Shown here: piece after piece, positions 6,934-15,422 of the stretch
Layout of the letters: each line of letters begins with the position of its first letter
How positions within the stretch are numbered: the stretch's first letter is position 1
DNA from: Ignavibacterium sp.
Lineage (GTDB): Bacteria; Bacteroidota; Ignavibacteria; Ignavibacteriales; Ignavibacteriaceae
Direction: 5' to 3'
Length of the DNA: 41,737 bases
Assembly (NCBI GenBank): GCA_025056745.1
Contig: JANWVQ010000031.1
Span: 1 to 41,737, forward strand
Notes under the pieces: generated by a model
Databases searched by the model: none
Told to the model about the DNA's origin: nothing
Seen by the model: only the letters and a program-made list of their open reading frames with translations
Position numbers and translations under genes: made by a program

Positions 6934-8451
6934 ATGGATATTGCATCAAAAGAACTAGTAACAGCAGGTTGGATTTTGGTTTTAGCTTATTGTGCAGTTA
7001 TTTTGTTTTTTGTTTTTCGTGGGGCAAAAAAAACTAAAGATATAAATGATTACGCACTTGGAAATATTTTATTTTCTCCTATTGCAGTTGGATTATCATT
7101 AGCTGCATCAATGACAAGTGCCGCAACATTTATTATAAATCCTGGTTTCATTGCTTTTTATGGATTGAGTGCTTTTTTATCTTATGGAATATTTCTCCCA
7201 GTTGCTGCTATTACATCTTTGATAATTCTTAGCAAAAAATTTCGACATCACGGAAAGAGTGTTAAAGCTCTTACAATGGCACAATGGATGGGAACAAGAT
7301 ATCAAAGTAAAGGTTATTCATTATTCTTTGCTTTTCTCTCTTTGTTGCTCATAACATTCATAGTTTTAATTTGCGTAGGTTTAACAAAAGTTCTTTCAAA
7401 AACTTTGAATGTAGATGAGTTTACGATTCTTATTGGAATAGTTGTCTTCATATTTGGATATATGATGTTTGGTGGTGCAAATTCGATGGTCTATACTAAT
7501 ACTGTTCAGGCTATTATAATGCTTGCAGTAGCATTCATCCTATTAGGCTCAGGATATGAACATTTCAGTAACGGCATAGAAAATTTCCTAAATAAACTTG
7601 GGTCAATTGATCCTAAGCTCGTGCAAACAACAAACGATTCAAGCTTTCTTTTTCGTGATTACTTTGAAATAATAATTGCTCAGATGGTTGTTGGTGTTGC
7701 GATTGTTTGTCAACCTCATATAATTACTAAATCTTTATTGTTGAAAAATGATAGAGATGTTAATCGTTATCTTGTTACAGCAGCAATTGTACAGATGATT
7801 TTCTTTCTTGTTGTGTTCACTGGTTTATATGCGAGAATTGAATTCCCCAACCTTATGATTAATGGAACCCCACTTAAACTTGATGGAGTAATCTCTGCTT
7901 ATGTAGTTAAAAAATTTCCAGTATTCATAGGATTGATTGTCGTAATGGGACTTATCTCTGCAGGGATTTCAACTCTTGAAGGATTAATTCAATCTGTTTC
8001 AACAACAATCACTACAGATATAATAAAACCTCTTTTTGAAAGATTTTTACCAAAAGATGAAAAAGAAAGATCTTCATTGTTAATTGTAATTAATAAAATT
8101 GTTATAACAGTTGTTGGATTAGTCTCTATTTTCTTGTCTTATGATCAACTTGTTAATCCTAAACTGAGTGTTGGAATATTTGCACAGAATGGAGTTTATG
8201 CTTATTTCTCTGCTGCATTTGTTCCAATATTATTTGGAATGTTCTTTAATAATGTTTCTAAAACTGCAGTTATATCAGCATCAATAACAGCAATAATAGT
8301 ACATTTCAGTTTTTTCTATGGACAAATAAAGGTACCTTTCAGTGTTGCTACCGGTGAAAATCCCGGGGTTGCTGCAGCTATTGCAATTATATCTTCTGTA
8401 ATTGTTGGAGGTATAGTTCATTTAGTAAATAGGAGAAAATCCAATGAATAA
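6934..8451 (+). CDS. sodium:solute symporter (SSS family)
   Basis: 505 residues with about 13 hydrophobic segments. The stretch AASMTSAATFIINPGFIA near the N-terminus matches the SSS second helix that carries the sodium site, and GLISAGISTLEGLIQSVSTT (about residues 325-344) matches the conserved eighth helix with its Ser/Thr sodium ligands. An upstream ATG at 6868 would make a Trp-rich leader inside the previous gene, so ATG 6934 is chosen, 5 bases after that gene ends. Relatives import acetate, pantothenate, proline and other small molecules with Na+. With an acyl-CoA ligase directly behind it (8-base overlap), a monocarboxylate substrate is the best guess, by inference. Confidence 0.9.
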   Translation: MDIASKELVTAGWILVLAYCAVILFFVFRGAKKTKDINDYALGNILFSPIAVGLSLAASMTSAATFIINPGFIAFYGLSAFLSYGIFLPVAAITSLIILSKKFRHHGKSVKALTMAQWMGTRYQSKGYSLFFAFLSLLLITFIVLICVGLTKVLSKTLNVDEFTILIGIVVFIFGYMMFGGANSMVYTNTVQAIIMLAVAFILLGSGYEHFSNGIENFLNKLGSIDPKLVQTTNDSSFLFRDYFEIIIAQMVVGVAIVCQPHIITKSLLLKNDRDVNRYLVTAAIVQMIFFLVVFTGLYARIEFPNLMINGTPLKLDGVISAYVVKKFPVFIGLIVVMGLISAGISTLEGLIQSVSTTITTDIIKPLFERFLPKDEKERSSLLIVINKIVITVVGLVSIFLSYDQLVNPKLSVGIFAQNGVYAYFSAAFVPILFGMFFNNVSKTAVISASITAIIVHFSFFYGQIKVPFSVATGENPGVAAAIAIISSVIVGGIVHLVNRRKSNE

Positions 8452-9976
8452 CTTCCAAACCGATTGGCTTGCAAAATGGGCTAAATATACTCCTAATAGA
8501 ATGTTTATTAGAGAACATCAAAGAGATTTGCAATGGAGTTATTCGGATTTTAATAAAAGAACCAATGCTCTTGCTGAATATCTTGCTAATCAATACAAAA
8601 TAGGAAAAGGTGATAGAGTAGCTATATATTCAAGGAATAAATCTGAACACGTAATCTTATTCCTTGCTTGTATTAAAATTGGAGCAATACTTGTCCCACT
8701 TAATTTTAGACTTACTCCTAGAGAATTAGATATTTTAATCAATGACGCTGAACCATCAATATTCTATTACGATGAGGAATTCTCTGAACACATACCAAAG
8801 ATTTCTTCAGTTGAAAAAATAAAGTTTGTAATAAAGCTAAATGAATTAGAAAAATTTCTTGTGGATAGTTCCATCAAATCAGAATTTAATCCCTCTGAGA
8901 TTTTTTCTGAAGACACTGCTGTGATGATCCTTTACACAGCAGGCACAACAGGTTTATCTAAGGGAGTGATAATCACTCACAAAATGTTGTTCTGGAATTC
9001 TGTCAATACGGGTTTAAGATTGGATTTAACATCAAAAGATCATACTCAAAGTTTTGCTCCATTCTTTCACACTAGTGGTTGGAATGTTTTATTTACGCCA
9101 TTTCTTCATCACGGTGCGTCACACACATTATTAACTCAATTTGATGCTGATTTAATTTTACAACTGATGGAAAGAGAAAGATCAACAATATTGTTTGGTG
9201 TACCTACGATGTTACAAATGATGGCTGATTCGCCTTACTTCAATAAAGTTGATTTATCTTCTGTAAGATATGCAATTGTTGGTGGGGCACCAATGCCGAT
9301 TCCTCTTATTAATATTTGGCACCAAAAAGGTATTTTCATTAGACAGGGATATGGTCTTACTGAAGTGGGACCAAATTGTTTTTCACTACATCAAGATGAT
9401 GCAATAAGAAAAAAAGGTTCAATTGGTTTCCCTAATTTTTATATTGATGCTAAAGTTATGAAAGATGATAATACTGAATGCAATGTTGATGAAGTTGGAG
9501 AACTTTGGCTCCGCTCACCTGTTGTTACTCCAGGTTATTGGAGGAAAACAAAAGAAACTTCAGAAGCAATCACCGACGGTTGGTTTCATACTGGTGACTT
9601 AGTGAAGAAAGACAATGAAGGATATTTCTTTGTTGTTGACAGAAAAAAGAATATGTACATAAGTGGCGGAGAAAACGTTTATCCTGCAGAGATTGAATCA
9701 TTTCTTTATACAAATAATTCGATTAAAGAAGTTGCTATAATTGGTGTTCCAGACGAAAAATGGGGTGAAGTAGGAAAAGCTTATATAGTATTGAAAGAAA
9801 ATTCAATATTAACTACTGATGATGTCATCAATTATTGCTTGGGCAATCTTGCTAAATATAAAATTCCTAAATATGTAGAATTTCTGAAAGAATTACCTAA
9901 AAATGATGCTGGAAAAATAGATAAAAAGAAACTACTTGAATTACATTTCAATTCATTTAACAAATCAAATAACTAA
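8444..9976 (+). CDS. AMP-forming acyl-CoA synthetase (ligase)
   Basis: 510 residues, typical length. Motifs of the ANL superfamily in order: phosphate-binding loop YTAGTTGLSKG (164-174), YGLTEVGPN (about 303-311), GWFHTGDL, the hinge DRKKNMYISGGENVYP, and the C-terminal catalytic Lys491 in AGKIDK. The enzyme would adenylate a carboxylate and transfer it to CoA. The overall sequence resembles the long- and medium-chain fatty acid/aryl acid CoA ligases, but chain length cannot be read. Its ATG overlaps the symporter stop by 8 bases (ATGAATAA), so import and activation are translationally coupled. No adjacent acyl-CoA dehydrogenase or thiolase is present, so this is not a complete beta-oxidation operon. 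Confidence 0.93.
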   Translation: MNNFQTDWLAKWAKYTPNRMFIREHQRDLQWSYSDFNKRTNALAEYLANQYKIGKGDRVAIYSRNKSEHVILFLACIKIGAILVPLNFRLTPRELDILINDAEPSIFYYDEEFSEHIPKISSVEKIKFVIKLNELEKFLVDSSIKSEFNPSEIFSEDTAVMILYTAGTTGLSKGVIITHKMLFWNSVNTGLRLDLTSKDHTQSFAPFFHTSGWNVLFTPFLHHGASHTLLTQFDADLILQLMERERSTILFGVPTMLQMMADSPYFNKVDLSSVRYAIVGGAPMPIPLINIWHQKGIFIRQGYGLTEVGPNCFSLHQDDAIRKKGSIGFPNFYIDAKVMKDDNTECNVDEVGELWLRSPVVTPGYWRKTKETSEAITDGWFHTGDLVKKDNEGYFFVVDRKKNMYISGGENVYPAEIESFLYTNNSIKEVAIIGVPDEKWGEVGKAYIVLKENSILTTDDVINYCLGNLAKYKIPKYVEFLKELPKNDAGKIDKKKLLELHFNSFNKSNN

Positions 9977-9991
9977 CAGAAAGGAGTCACT

Positions 9992-10921
9992 ATGAAAAAG
10001 CTCATTTTATCTTTGCTCATTTCATCATCGTTCTTATTTTTCTTTAGTTGCAGTAAAGATGATGATAATGGAACAAATCCAACTCCACCCGAAGATCCAA
10101 TAGTTGGAACTTGGATCTCTGAAGGTGCTGACGTAGCTCCCGGATTGGTCTCAACTTTAAAAACAGTGAGAATTGTTGCTACATTTAATTCCAACAAAAC
10201 ATATAATGTTGTTGCTACCGATAGTGCTGGTGCTCAAGTTACTTATTCCGGTACATATTCTGTAACAGAAAATGCAGGCACGACTATAAGATCAATTACT
10301 CTTAATCAAACTCAACCAACCTCTGTTACTTCTCAAGGTATTTACCAGGTTGGATCAAATGGATTTTTGAAGTATGAAGTTATCCAGACAACTCCTGCGA
10401 TCCCCGGTTTCACACCACCAACAGCAGCAGAAGGTTTTGGAAGTACAAAATATAATAACACATCACTTGGACAAACTTGGGTTCAAAATTTTGTTCCTGC
10501 AAATCCAAAATCAGAGTTGTTAGTTGGTACTTGGGTTTCTGAGGGTGCTAACGTTGCTCCAGGATTAAGATCAACTCTTAAAACCAAAAAAATTGTTGCA
10601 ACCTTTAACGCAAATAATACATATACTGTTGTTGCAACAGATAGCAACAATGTCAATGTAACTTACTCAGGAACTTTCACAACTCAAGCAAACTCAAATA
10701 TGTCAATAAGAAATATAACATTAAATCAGACAACCCCAACTTCAGTTACATCTCAAGGCATATACAGAGTTACTACAAAAGACCTCACATACGAAGTTAT
10801 TCAAACTTCACCAGCTATATCGGGATTTACTGCTCCTGTTGCTACAGAAGGTTTTGGAAGTACTAAATACAATAACGTTAAATTAGGTCCTACTTGGATA
10901 CAAAAATTTGTTAAGCAATAA
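9992..10921 (+). CDS. lipoprotein with two near-identical beta-rich domains
   Basis: 309 residues. A hydrophobic signal ends in FFFSC, with lipidation expected at Cys20, followed by an acidic Ser/Asp linker. The body is two copies of one domain of about 130 residues (38-168 and 178-307), each opening VGTW, with SEGA(D/N)VAPGL, VVATDS, VTYSG, LNQT, PTSVTSQGIY and EGFGSTKYNN in both. The domain is rich in alternating hydrophobic/Thr residues, suggesting a lipocalin-like or calycin-like beta barrel; VGTW is a common opening of such folds, but I do not recognise the family. Ribosome site AAAGGAG precedes the ATG. It sits 15 bases behind the acyl-CoA ligase and is followed by a terminator. A role in binding a hydrophobic ligand is conjecture. 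Confidence 0.8.
   Translation: MKKLILSLLISSSFLFFFSCSKDDDNGTNPTPPEDPIVGTWISEGADVAPGLVSTLKTVRIVATFNSNKTYNVVATDSAGAQVTYSGTYSVTENAGTTIRSITLNQTQPTSVTSQGIYQVGSNGFLKYEVIQTTPAIPGFTPPTAAEGFGSTKYNNTSLGQTWVQNFVPANPKSELLVGTWVSEGANVAPGLRSTLKTKKIVATFNANNTYTVVATDSNNVNVTYSGTFTTQANSNMSIRNITLNQTTPTSVTSQGIYRVTTKDLTYEVIQTSPAISGFTAPVATEGFGSTKYNNVKLGPTWIQKFVKQ
10103..10912 (+). repeat. in-gene tandem duplication of a domain
   Basis: Bases 10103-10495 and about 10523-10912 encode the two copies of the lipoprotein domain. Most residues are identical by eye and the order of motifs is the same without large gaps, which indicates a fairly recent duplication within the gene. The two copies differ more at synonymous positions than in protein, so they are not an assembly artefact. 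Confidence 0.85.
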
Positions 10922-10932
10922 ATTATAATCAC

Positions 10933-10961
10933 AGGACGACTGAAATAAGTCGTCCTTTTTT
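10933..10961 (+). terminator. intrinsic terminator after the duplicated lipoprotein gene
   Basis: A perfect 9-bp stem AGGACGACT/AGTCGTCCT with loop GAAATA is followed by a run of T. It begins 12 bases after the lipoprotein stop codon and lies before the outer-membrane protein gene, so it either ends the first transcript or lowers expression of the downstream genes. Confidence 0.88.
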
Positions 10962-10987
10962 ATTTAATAATCATTGGAGGATAACCA

Positions 10988-12532
10988 ATGAAAAAATTAT
11001 CGCTGCTATTTTTTTTAGGAATTCTCAACATAATTTCTTTTGCACAAGATGATAATAGATTAAAAGATCCACCACCAAAAGAATTTCAATTTATTGGTTA
11101 TTCTTTTACTAGAATGACAGCATCTAATGTCACCCCAACGAATGATATACTTCAGGGGCAAGTGATTGGAAGATTATTCGGACAAAATTCTACAAACACA
11201 CTCCCACAAACATCTTCCTATTTAGAACAGCGTTTTGTTCCATTTATGGTTTACAAACCATCCATTCTTGATGGTTTTGCAACTTTTAGAGCATTATTCA
11301 AAATTGATTATACTTGGGGTGATCAAGCTTATGGAGTAGGAAATAACAGAGGTGGTGCAATAAATGCTGGACAGGTTAATATGCAAACTCTACTTGCAAA
11401 CGTTGAAATAAAACCTGAAGAAAGTAATTGGAATGTAGTTGTTGGTTTACAAAGACTTTTTGATAACGTGAGAGATCCAAATGTCAATACTCTTCAAACA
11501 GCGCAAACAAGCGGATACAAACTTTCATTCTGGGGCACACAAGCAGTTGGAATTAATATCTTCGCAGATATTTCACCTGTTACAAAAGGAAGATTTGGAT
11601 ATTTTCAATTATGGGAAAACGAGATAAGCAAAAATGATGATGTATCACTTTGGATGCTTGATGTTGAATCGCGAGTTGCCCCTCTGCTCGAAGTTGGAGG
11701 GAGTTTATGGTATGTTTGGGATAGAGGAAAAGCCTCTGGTGGCATTTCTGTCCTCGGACAAGGATTAAATAGTGCACTTGCAGAATATAATGGTGCAACA
11801 AGAATAAAACTTCCGGGAAATATTCAAAAGTATGAAGCGGACATTTTCTGGCTGGGCGGAAGATTTTCTTATAACAGAGATTTTCTCGCCGGTAGATGGT
11901 GGATTGATGGTTTTTTGATGAGTAATCTTGGAGTTATTGATACTGTTGGAGTTAAGAATGGAAAGGTTTCAGATTTAATAGCTTTAACTGCAAATGCATC
12001 AATTGCTTACAAATATGGAATGACAGCAAATGACAAAATTTCTTTCGAGGCTATATATACTACAGGAGATAAAAATGGTGTAAGTGATGGAACATTAAAA
12101 AGTGTAATTACTGGAAATGTTTATGGCTCGCCTGTTGGAATCTACAGTGCTCACAGAGCTTTATTACTTTTTCCTGATCCACAAGTTGTAAATAGATATT
12201 ATTCTGCTGTCCACGATATTTCAAATATGGGACTTGGTGTTACTGCAGCATTCTTAAATCTATCAAAAGATTTCATTCCAAATCGATTTACAGGAAAACT
12301 AGGAATTGCTTCAGCATTATCTAACATCAAACCCGATGGTGGTGATTCTTATATGGGGACTGAGATAAACGTTGAATTAAAATACAACCTTAAAGTATTT
12401 CTAACTTTAGGAGTAAGTGCTGGTTATCTTGTTCTTGGTGATTTTTATAATTCACCAAATGTAACTTATGATAGAAAGCGTCCAAAAGATCCGTGGACAT
12501 TTTTTACAACTCTAAGCTGGTTAATGTTTTAG
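10988..12532 (+). CDS. outer-membrane beta-barrel protein of unknown family
   Basis: 514 residues with a signal peptide cut after ISFA (about residue 19). The mature part is a series of alternating, aromatic-bordered strands and glycine-rich turns, and it ends in the aromatic LSWLMF, consistent with a barrel inserted by BamA. The size fits a 14-18 stranded porin such as alginate-export or FadL-like channels, but no diagnostic motif was recognised. Good ribosome site (GGAGG at 10976-10980). It follows the terminator at 10933 and precedes a lipoprotein hydrolase by 10 bases. A channel for the substrate or product of the hydrolase and symporter is a reasonable inference. Confidence 0.75.
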   Translation: MKKLSLLFFLGILNIISFAQDDNRLKDPPPKEFQFIGYSFTRMTASNVTPTNDILQGQVIGRLFGQNSTNTLPQTSSYLEQRFVPFMVYKPSILDGFATFRALFKIDYTWGDQAYGVGNNRGGAINAGQVNMQTLLANVEIKPEESNWNVVVGLQRLFDNVRDPNVNTLQTAQTSGYKLSFWGTQAVGINIFADISPVTKGRFGYFQLWENEISKNDDVSLWMLDVESRVAPLLEVGGSLWYVWDRGKASGGISVLGQGLNSALAEYNGATRIKLPGNIQKYEADIFWLGGRFSYNRDFLAGRWWIDGFLMSNLGVIDTVGVKNGKVSDLIALTANASIAYKYGMTANDKISFEAIYTTGDKNGVSDGTLKSVITGNVYGSPVGIYSAHRALLLFPDPQVVNRYYSAVHDISNMGLGVTAAFLNLSKDFIPNRFTGKLGIASALSNIKPDGGDSYMGTEINVELKYNLKVFLTLGVSAGYLVLGDFYNSPNVTYDRKRPKDPWTFFTTLSWLMF

Positions 12533-12542
12533 GAGGTTAGAT

Positions 12543-13481
12543 ATGAAAAACATTTTTCTTTTGATCACTATTATAATCTTTCAAGCTTGTTCAGGTGGAT
12601 ATCTTTATTGGGATAAACCAGCACTAGAATTTGATCAAATTGATTATGGATTTAATACTAAAAAAGCACTAAAAAATCCTTACGTGACTTACATTGATGA
12701 GGGAAGTGGAGAAAAAACATTAATTCTAATTCACGGACTTGCGAGCAATGCAGGATTTTGGAGATATAATATCCCTGAACTTTCAAAGCATTTCAGAGTT
12801 ATTGCTTTCGATCTACCTGGTTACGGAAAGTCTCAGAAAGGCAATTTCCCCTATACTCTTTCGTTTTATGCTGAAATAATAAAAAATTTGATCGATGAAT
12901 TAAATTTGACAAATGTCAGTCTTGTTGGACATTCGATGGGAGGGCAAATTTCTATAATATTCGCTTTGAAATATCCAAATAAAATATCAAATATTATTCT
13001 TGCTGCACCAGCTGGCTTTGAAGAATTTCAAAAAGGTGAAGGCGATTGGTTGAGAAGTGTAATTACTATGAGTGGAGTTAAATCAACAACAGAAGAAGGT
13101 ATCAGAAGAAATTTGTCGAATAATTTCTATAATTGGTCTGATAAATTTGAATGGATGGTTGAAGAAAGAGTTAGAATGAGAAAAGCGAAAGATTTTGATG
13201 AATTCACTTACACTGTTGATCGATGCGTAGATGCAATGCTTGATGAACCAACTTTCAATAAGCTAACAGAAATAAAAGTTCCGGCTTTAATAATTCATGG
13301 TAAATATGATGGATTGATTCCAAATCCATATCTAAATCCAGGTTTTCCTTCTGATGTATTTGCAAAAGGTGAGAAAGAAATTCCAAATGCTAAAAGAATT
13401 GAAATAGACTTTGCTGGCCATATGATTATGATGGAAAAATCAGAAGAATTTAATAATGCTGTGATTGATTTCTTGAAATAA
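12543..13481 (+). CDS. alpha/beta hydrolase, lipoprotein (envelope-facing esterase)
   Basis: 312 residues. The N-terminus is a lipoprotein signal with lipobox FQAC (Cys16). The hydrolase core shows oxyanion segment HGLASNAGFW, LPGYGKS, nucleophile elbow GHSMGG, acid HGKYDGLIPN and a His in FAGHMIMMEK, a complete Ser-Asp-His triad. Closest general types are carboxylesterases, lipases and C-C hydrolases of the BioH/MhpC kind; substrate not readable. A strong ribosome site (AGGAGG) starts 10 bases after the barrel gene. The encoded protein would act at the outer or inner membrane on the periplasmic or outer face. It is clearly paralogous to the cytosolic hydrolase at 13599-14468. Confidence 0.9.
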   Translation: MKNIFLLITIIIFQACSGGYLYWDKPALEFDQIDYGFNTKKALKNPYVTYIDEGSGEKTLILIHGLASNAGFWRYNIPELSKHFRVIAFDLPGYGKSQKGNFPYTLSFYAEIIKNLIDELNLTNVSLVGHSMGGQISIIFALKYPNKISNIILAAPAGFEEFQKGEGDWLRSVITMSGVKSTTEEGIRRNLSNNFYNWSDKFEWMVEERVRMRKAKDFDEFTYTVDRCVDAMLDEPTFNKLTEIKVPALIIHGKYDGLIPNPYLNPGFPSDVFAKGEKEIPNAKRIEIDFAGHMIMMEKSEEFNNAVIDFLK

Positions 13482-13495
13482 CCCTTAAGTCTAAT

Positions 13496-13565
13496 CCTTC
13501 GTGTCTTTGTGACTTAGTGGCGATGCTAATAAATTTCTTGCCACAAAGTCTCTAAGGCACGAAGG
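13496..13565. repeat. extragenic inverted repeat, 26-bp arms
   Basis: Left arm 13496-13521 and right arm 13540-13565 pair as inverted repeats with 22 of 26 positions matching, around an 18-base loop. The arms contain the CTTCGTG and CTTTGTG/TTAGTGGC words of an extragenic repeat I know from many AT-rich bacterial genomes. The block is more GC-rich than its surroundings, non-coding, and separates the two paralogous hydrolase genes. It could fold as a stable RNA hairpin and act as a terminator or mRNA stabiliser; no T run follows directly. Confidence 0.75.
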
Positions 13566-13598
13566 AAAAATTTTAGTAATAATCAAATTTATTCTTTT

Positions 13599-14468
13599 AT
13601 GCCAGACGTATTTTCAAATCTTAAATATCCTTTCGAAACAAAGTTTACTCAAATAGATAATTACAAAATTGCTTATGTTGATGAAGGGGAAAGTGATAAA
13701 GTAATTTTATTTCTGCACGGCTTAGGAAGTTACATCCCAGCTTGGAAGTTCAACATAGAAGATTTGAAAAAAGATTTTAGATGTGTTGCAATTGATTTAC
13801 CTGGTTTTGGGAAGTCTGATAAGAAGATTCATTCTGGCAAAATGGGATTTTATGCTGATGTCGTAAAGAAATTCATTCAATTAATCGGAATTGATAAAGT
13901 CAATCTTGTTGGACATTCGATGGGTGGACAAGTGGCAATTAATTTAGCATTAAATAACTTAAATTCAATCGAAAAGTTAATCCTTTTAGCCCCAGCAGGT
14001 TTTGAGAGATTTACTAATGAAGAAATTCAGATTATTAGGAACATCACAAAACCTGAAAACTTTTTAAACAATGATATTCAACAAATTAAAGCAAACTATG
14101 AGTTAAGCTTTTTCAAATTTCCTCATAAAGCGAAATTCATTATTGAAGACAGAATAAAAATTTCTGAAGATGATCACTTTTATAATTATTGTGTTGCAAT
14201 ATCAAATTCGATTTCCGGAATGCTTGAACAACCAATATTTGAGCATTTAAAGAATATAAAGCAAAAAACGCTTGTTATTTTCGGAAAGGATGATTCATTA
14301 ATCCCGAATAAGTATTTACATAAAACTACAACCGAAGAGATAGCAAGAGAATCTTTAAATCAAATTCCGAATTGTGAACTGATTATGCTTGAAAATTGTG
14401 GACATTTTGTTCAAATAGAAAAGTCAAAAGAGATCAATGAAGCTATAAGAAATTTTATTTTGAATTAG
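13599..14468 (+). CDS. alpha/beta hydrolase, cytosolic paralogue
   Basis: 289 residues with no signal peptide. It repeats the layout of the preceding hydrolase: HGLGSYIPAW, LPGFGKS, GHSMGGQ, APAGFE, acid FGKDDSLIPN and His in NCGHFVQIEK, so the Ser-Asp-His triad is complete. Similarity runs over nearly the whole length, pointing to gene duplication followed by a change of compartment. No convincing ribosome site precedes ATG 13599, and the repeat at 13496-13565 lies in between, so expression may depend on its own promoter or on read-through. Its end overlaps the convergent fcl gene by 14 bases. Substrate unknown; it may act on the same ester class after import. Confidence 0.9.
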   Translation: MPDVFSNLKYPFETKFTQIDNYKIAYVDEGESDKVILFLHGLGSYIPAWKFNIEDLKKDFRCVAIDLPGFGKSDKKIHSGKMGFYADVVKKFIQLIGIDKVNLVGHSMGGQVAINLALNNLNSIEKLILLAPAGFERFTNEEIQIIRNITKPENFLNNDIQQIKANYELSFFKFPHKAKFIIEDRIKISEDDHFYNYCVAISNSISGMLEQPIFEHLKNIKQKTLVIFGKDDSLIPNKYLHKTTTEEIARESLNQIPNCELIMLENCGHFVQIEKSKEINEAIRNFILN

Positions 14469-15420
14469 CGATATTGTTCAAAAACCATTCATAAGTCTTA
14501 GCTATACCTTCCTCGAGCTCTGTTTTATAAGTCCAACCAAGTTGATTTATCCTACTTACATCCATCAGTTTTCGGGGAGTGCCATCAGGTTTTGATGTAT
14601 CAAATTCTATTTTACCATTATACCCGAGGATTTCTGATATTAAGTTTGCTAAATCTTTAATTGAAATATCTTTTCCAGTTCCAATATTAATTTGACTTAT
14701 TCCGTTTTCATAGAGATCAGGAGCATTTATTTTTTCCATAAGATATAAAATTGCTTCAGCTAAATCATCAACATATAAAAATTCTCTTAGTGGACTTCCT
14801 GTTCCCCAAACAACTACTGAATCTTTATTCTCTGTTTTTGCTTCGTGAAATTTTCTTATCAAAGCAGGAAGAACGTGAGAACTATACAGATCGAAATTGT
14901 CATAAGGTCCATAAAGATTTGTTGGCATTGCTGAATAAAAATTACAACCATATTGCTTGTAATAATTTTCACATAATTTTATTCCAGCAATTTTGGCAAT
15001 AGCGTAAGGTTCATTTGTATATTCTAAATATCCTGATAATAGATATTCTTCTTTTAATGGTTGTGGAGCGAGTTTAGGATAAATGCAAGAACTTCCCAAG
15101 AAAATTAATTTTTCAACTTTATTAATGAAAGAAGCGTGAATTAGATTTGCCTCAATCATCAAATTATCATAAATAAATTCAGCTCTGTAAGTGTTGTTCG
15201 CTAAAATACCACCGACTTTTGCTGCAGCAATTATTACTATATCCGGTTTTGTTGAAGATATAAATTCATCCGTCTGATTCTGATTTCTTAAATCGAGCTT
15301 AGAAAATTCAGCTGTAATTACATTTTTATATCCATCTGCTAAAAGTTTTCTTAAAATAGCAGAACCAACCATTCCACGATGGCCAGCAACATAAATTTTT
15401 TTTTCTTTTAGTTCACTCAT
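14455..15420 (-). CDS. fcl: GDP-L-fucose synthase
   Basis: 321 residues, the standard length. It converts GDP-4-keto-6-deoxy-mannose to GDP-L-fucose with NADPH. Visible: Rossmann motif GHRGMVGS (13-20), active-site GSSCIYPK with Ser110/111 and Cys112, then Tyr139 and Lys143 of the YxxxK pair in NEPYAIAK, and the family segment MPTNLYGPYDNF. This is the last gene of the minus-strand polysaccharide operon, 2 bases after the Wzi-like gene. No gmd (GDP-mannose 4,6-dehydratase) is in the window, so its substrate must be made elsewhere. It overlaps the convergent hydrolase gene. Confidence 0.96.
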   Translation of the reverse strand: MSELKEKKIYVAGHRGMVGSAILRKLLADGYKNVITAEFSKLDLRNQNQTDEFISSTKPDIVIIAAAKVGGILANNTYRAEFIYDNLMIEANLIHASFINKVEKLIFLGSSCIYPKLAPQPLKEEYLLSGYLEYTNEPYAIAKIAGIKLCENYYKQYGCNFYSAMPTNLYGPYDNFDLYSSHVLPALIRKFHEAKTENKDSVVVWGTGSPLREFLYVDDLAEAILYLMEKINAPDLYENGISQINIGTGKDISIKDLANLISEILGYNGKIEFDTSKPDGTPRKLMDVSRINQLGWTYKTELEEGIAKTYEWFLNNIANSK

Positions 15421-15422
15421 TA

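Noticed and set aside
14751-15002. Plus-strand open frame inside fcl
   Set aside because: Shadow of the well-supported fcl gene on the other strand; no ribosome site or family resemblance. The same holds for the other antisense frames.
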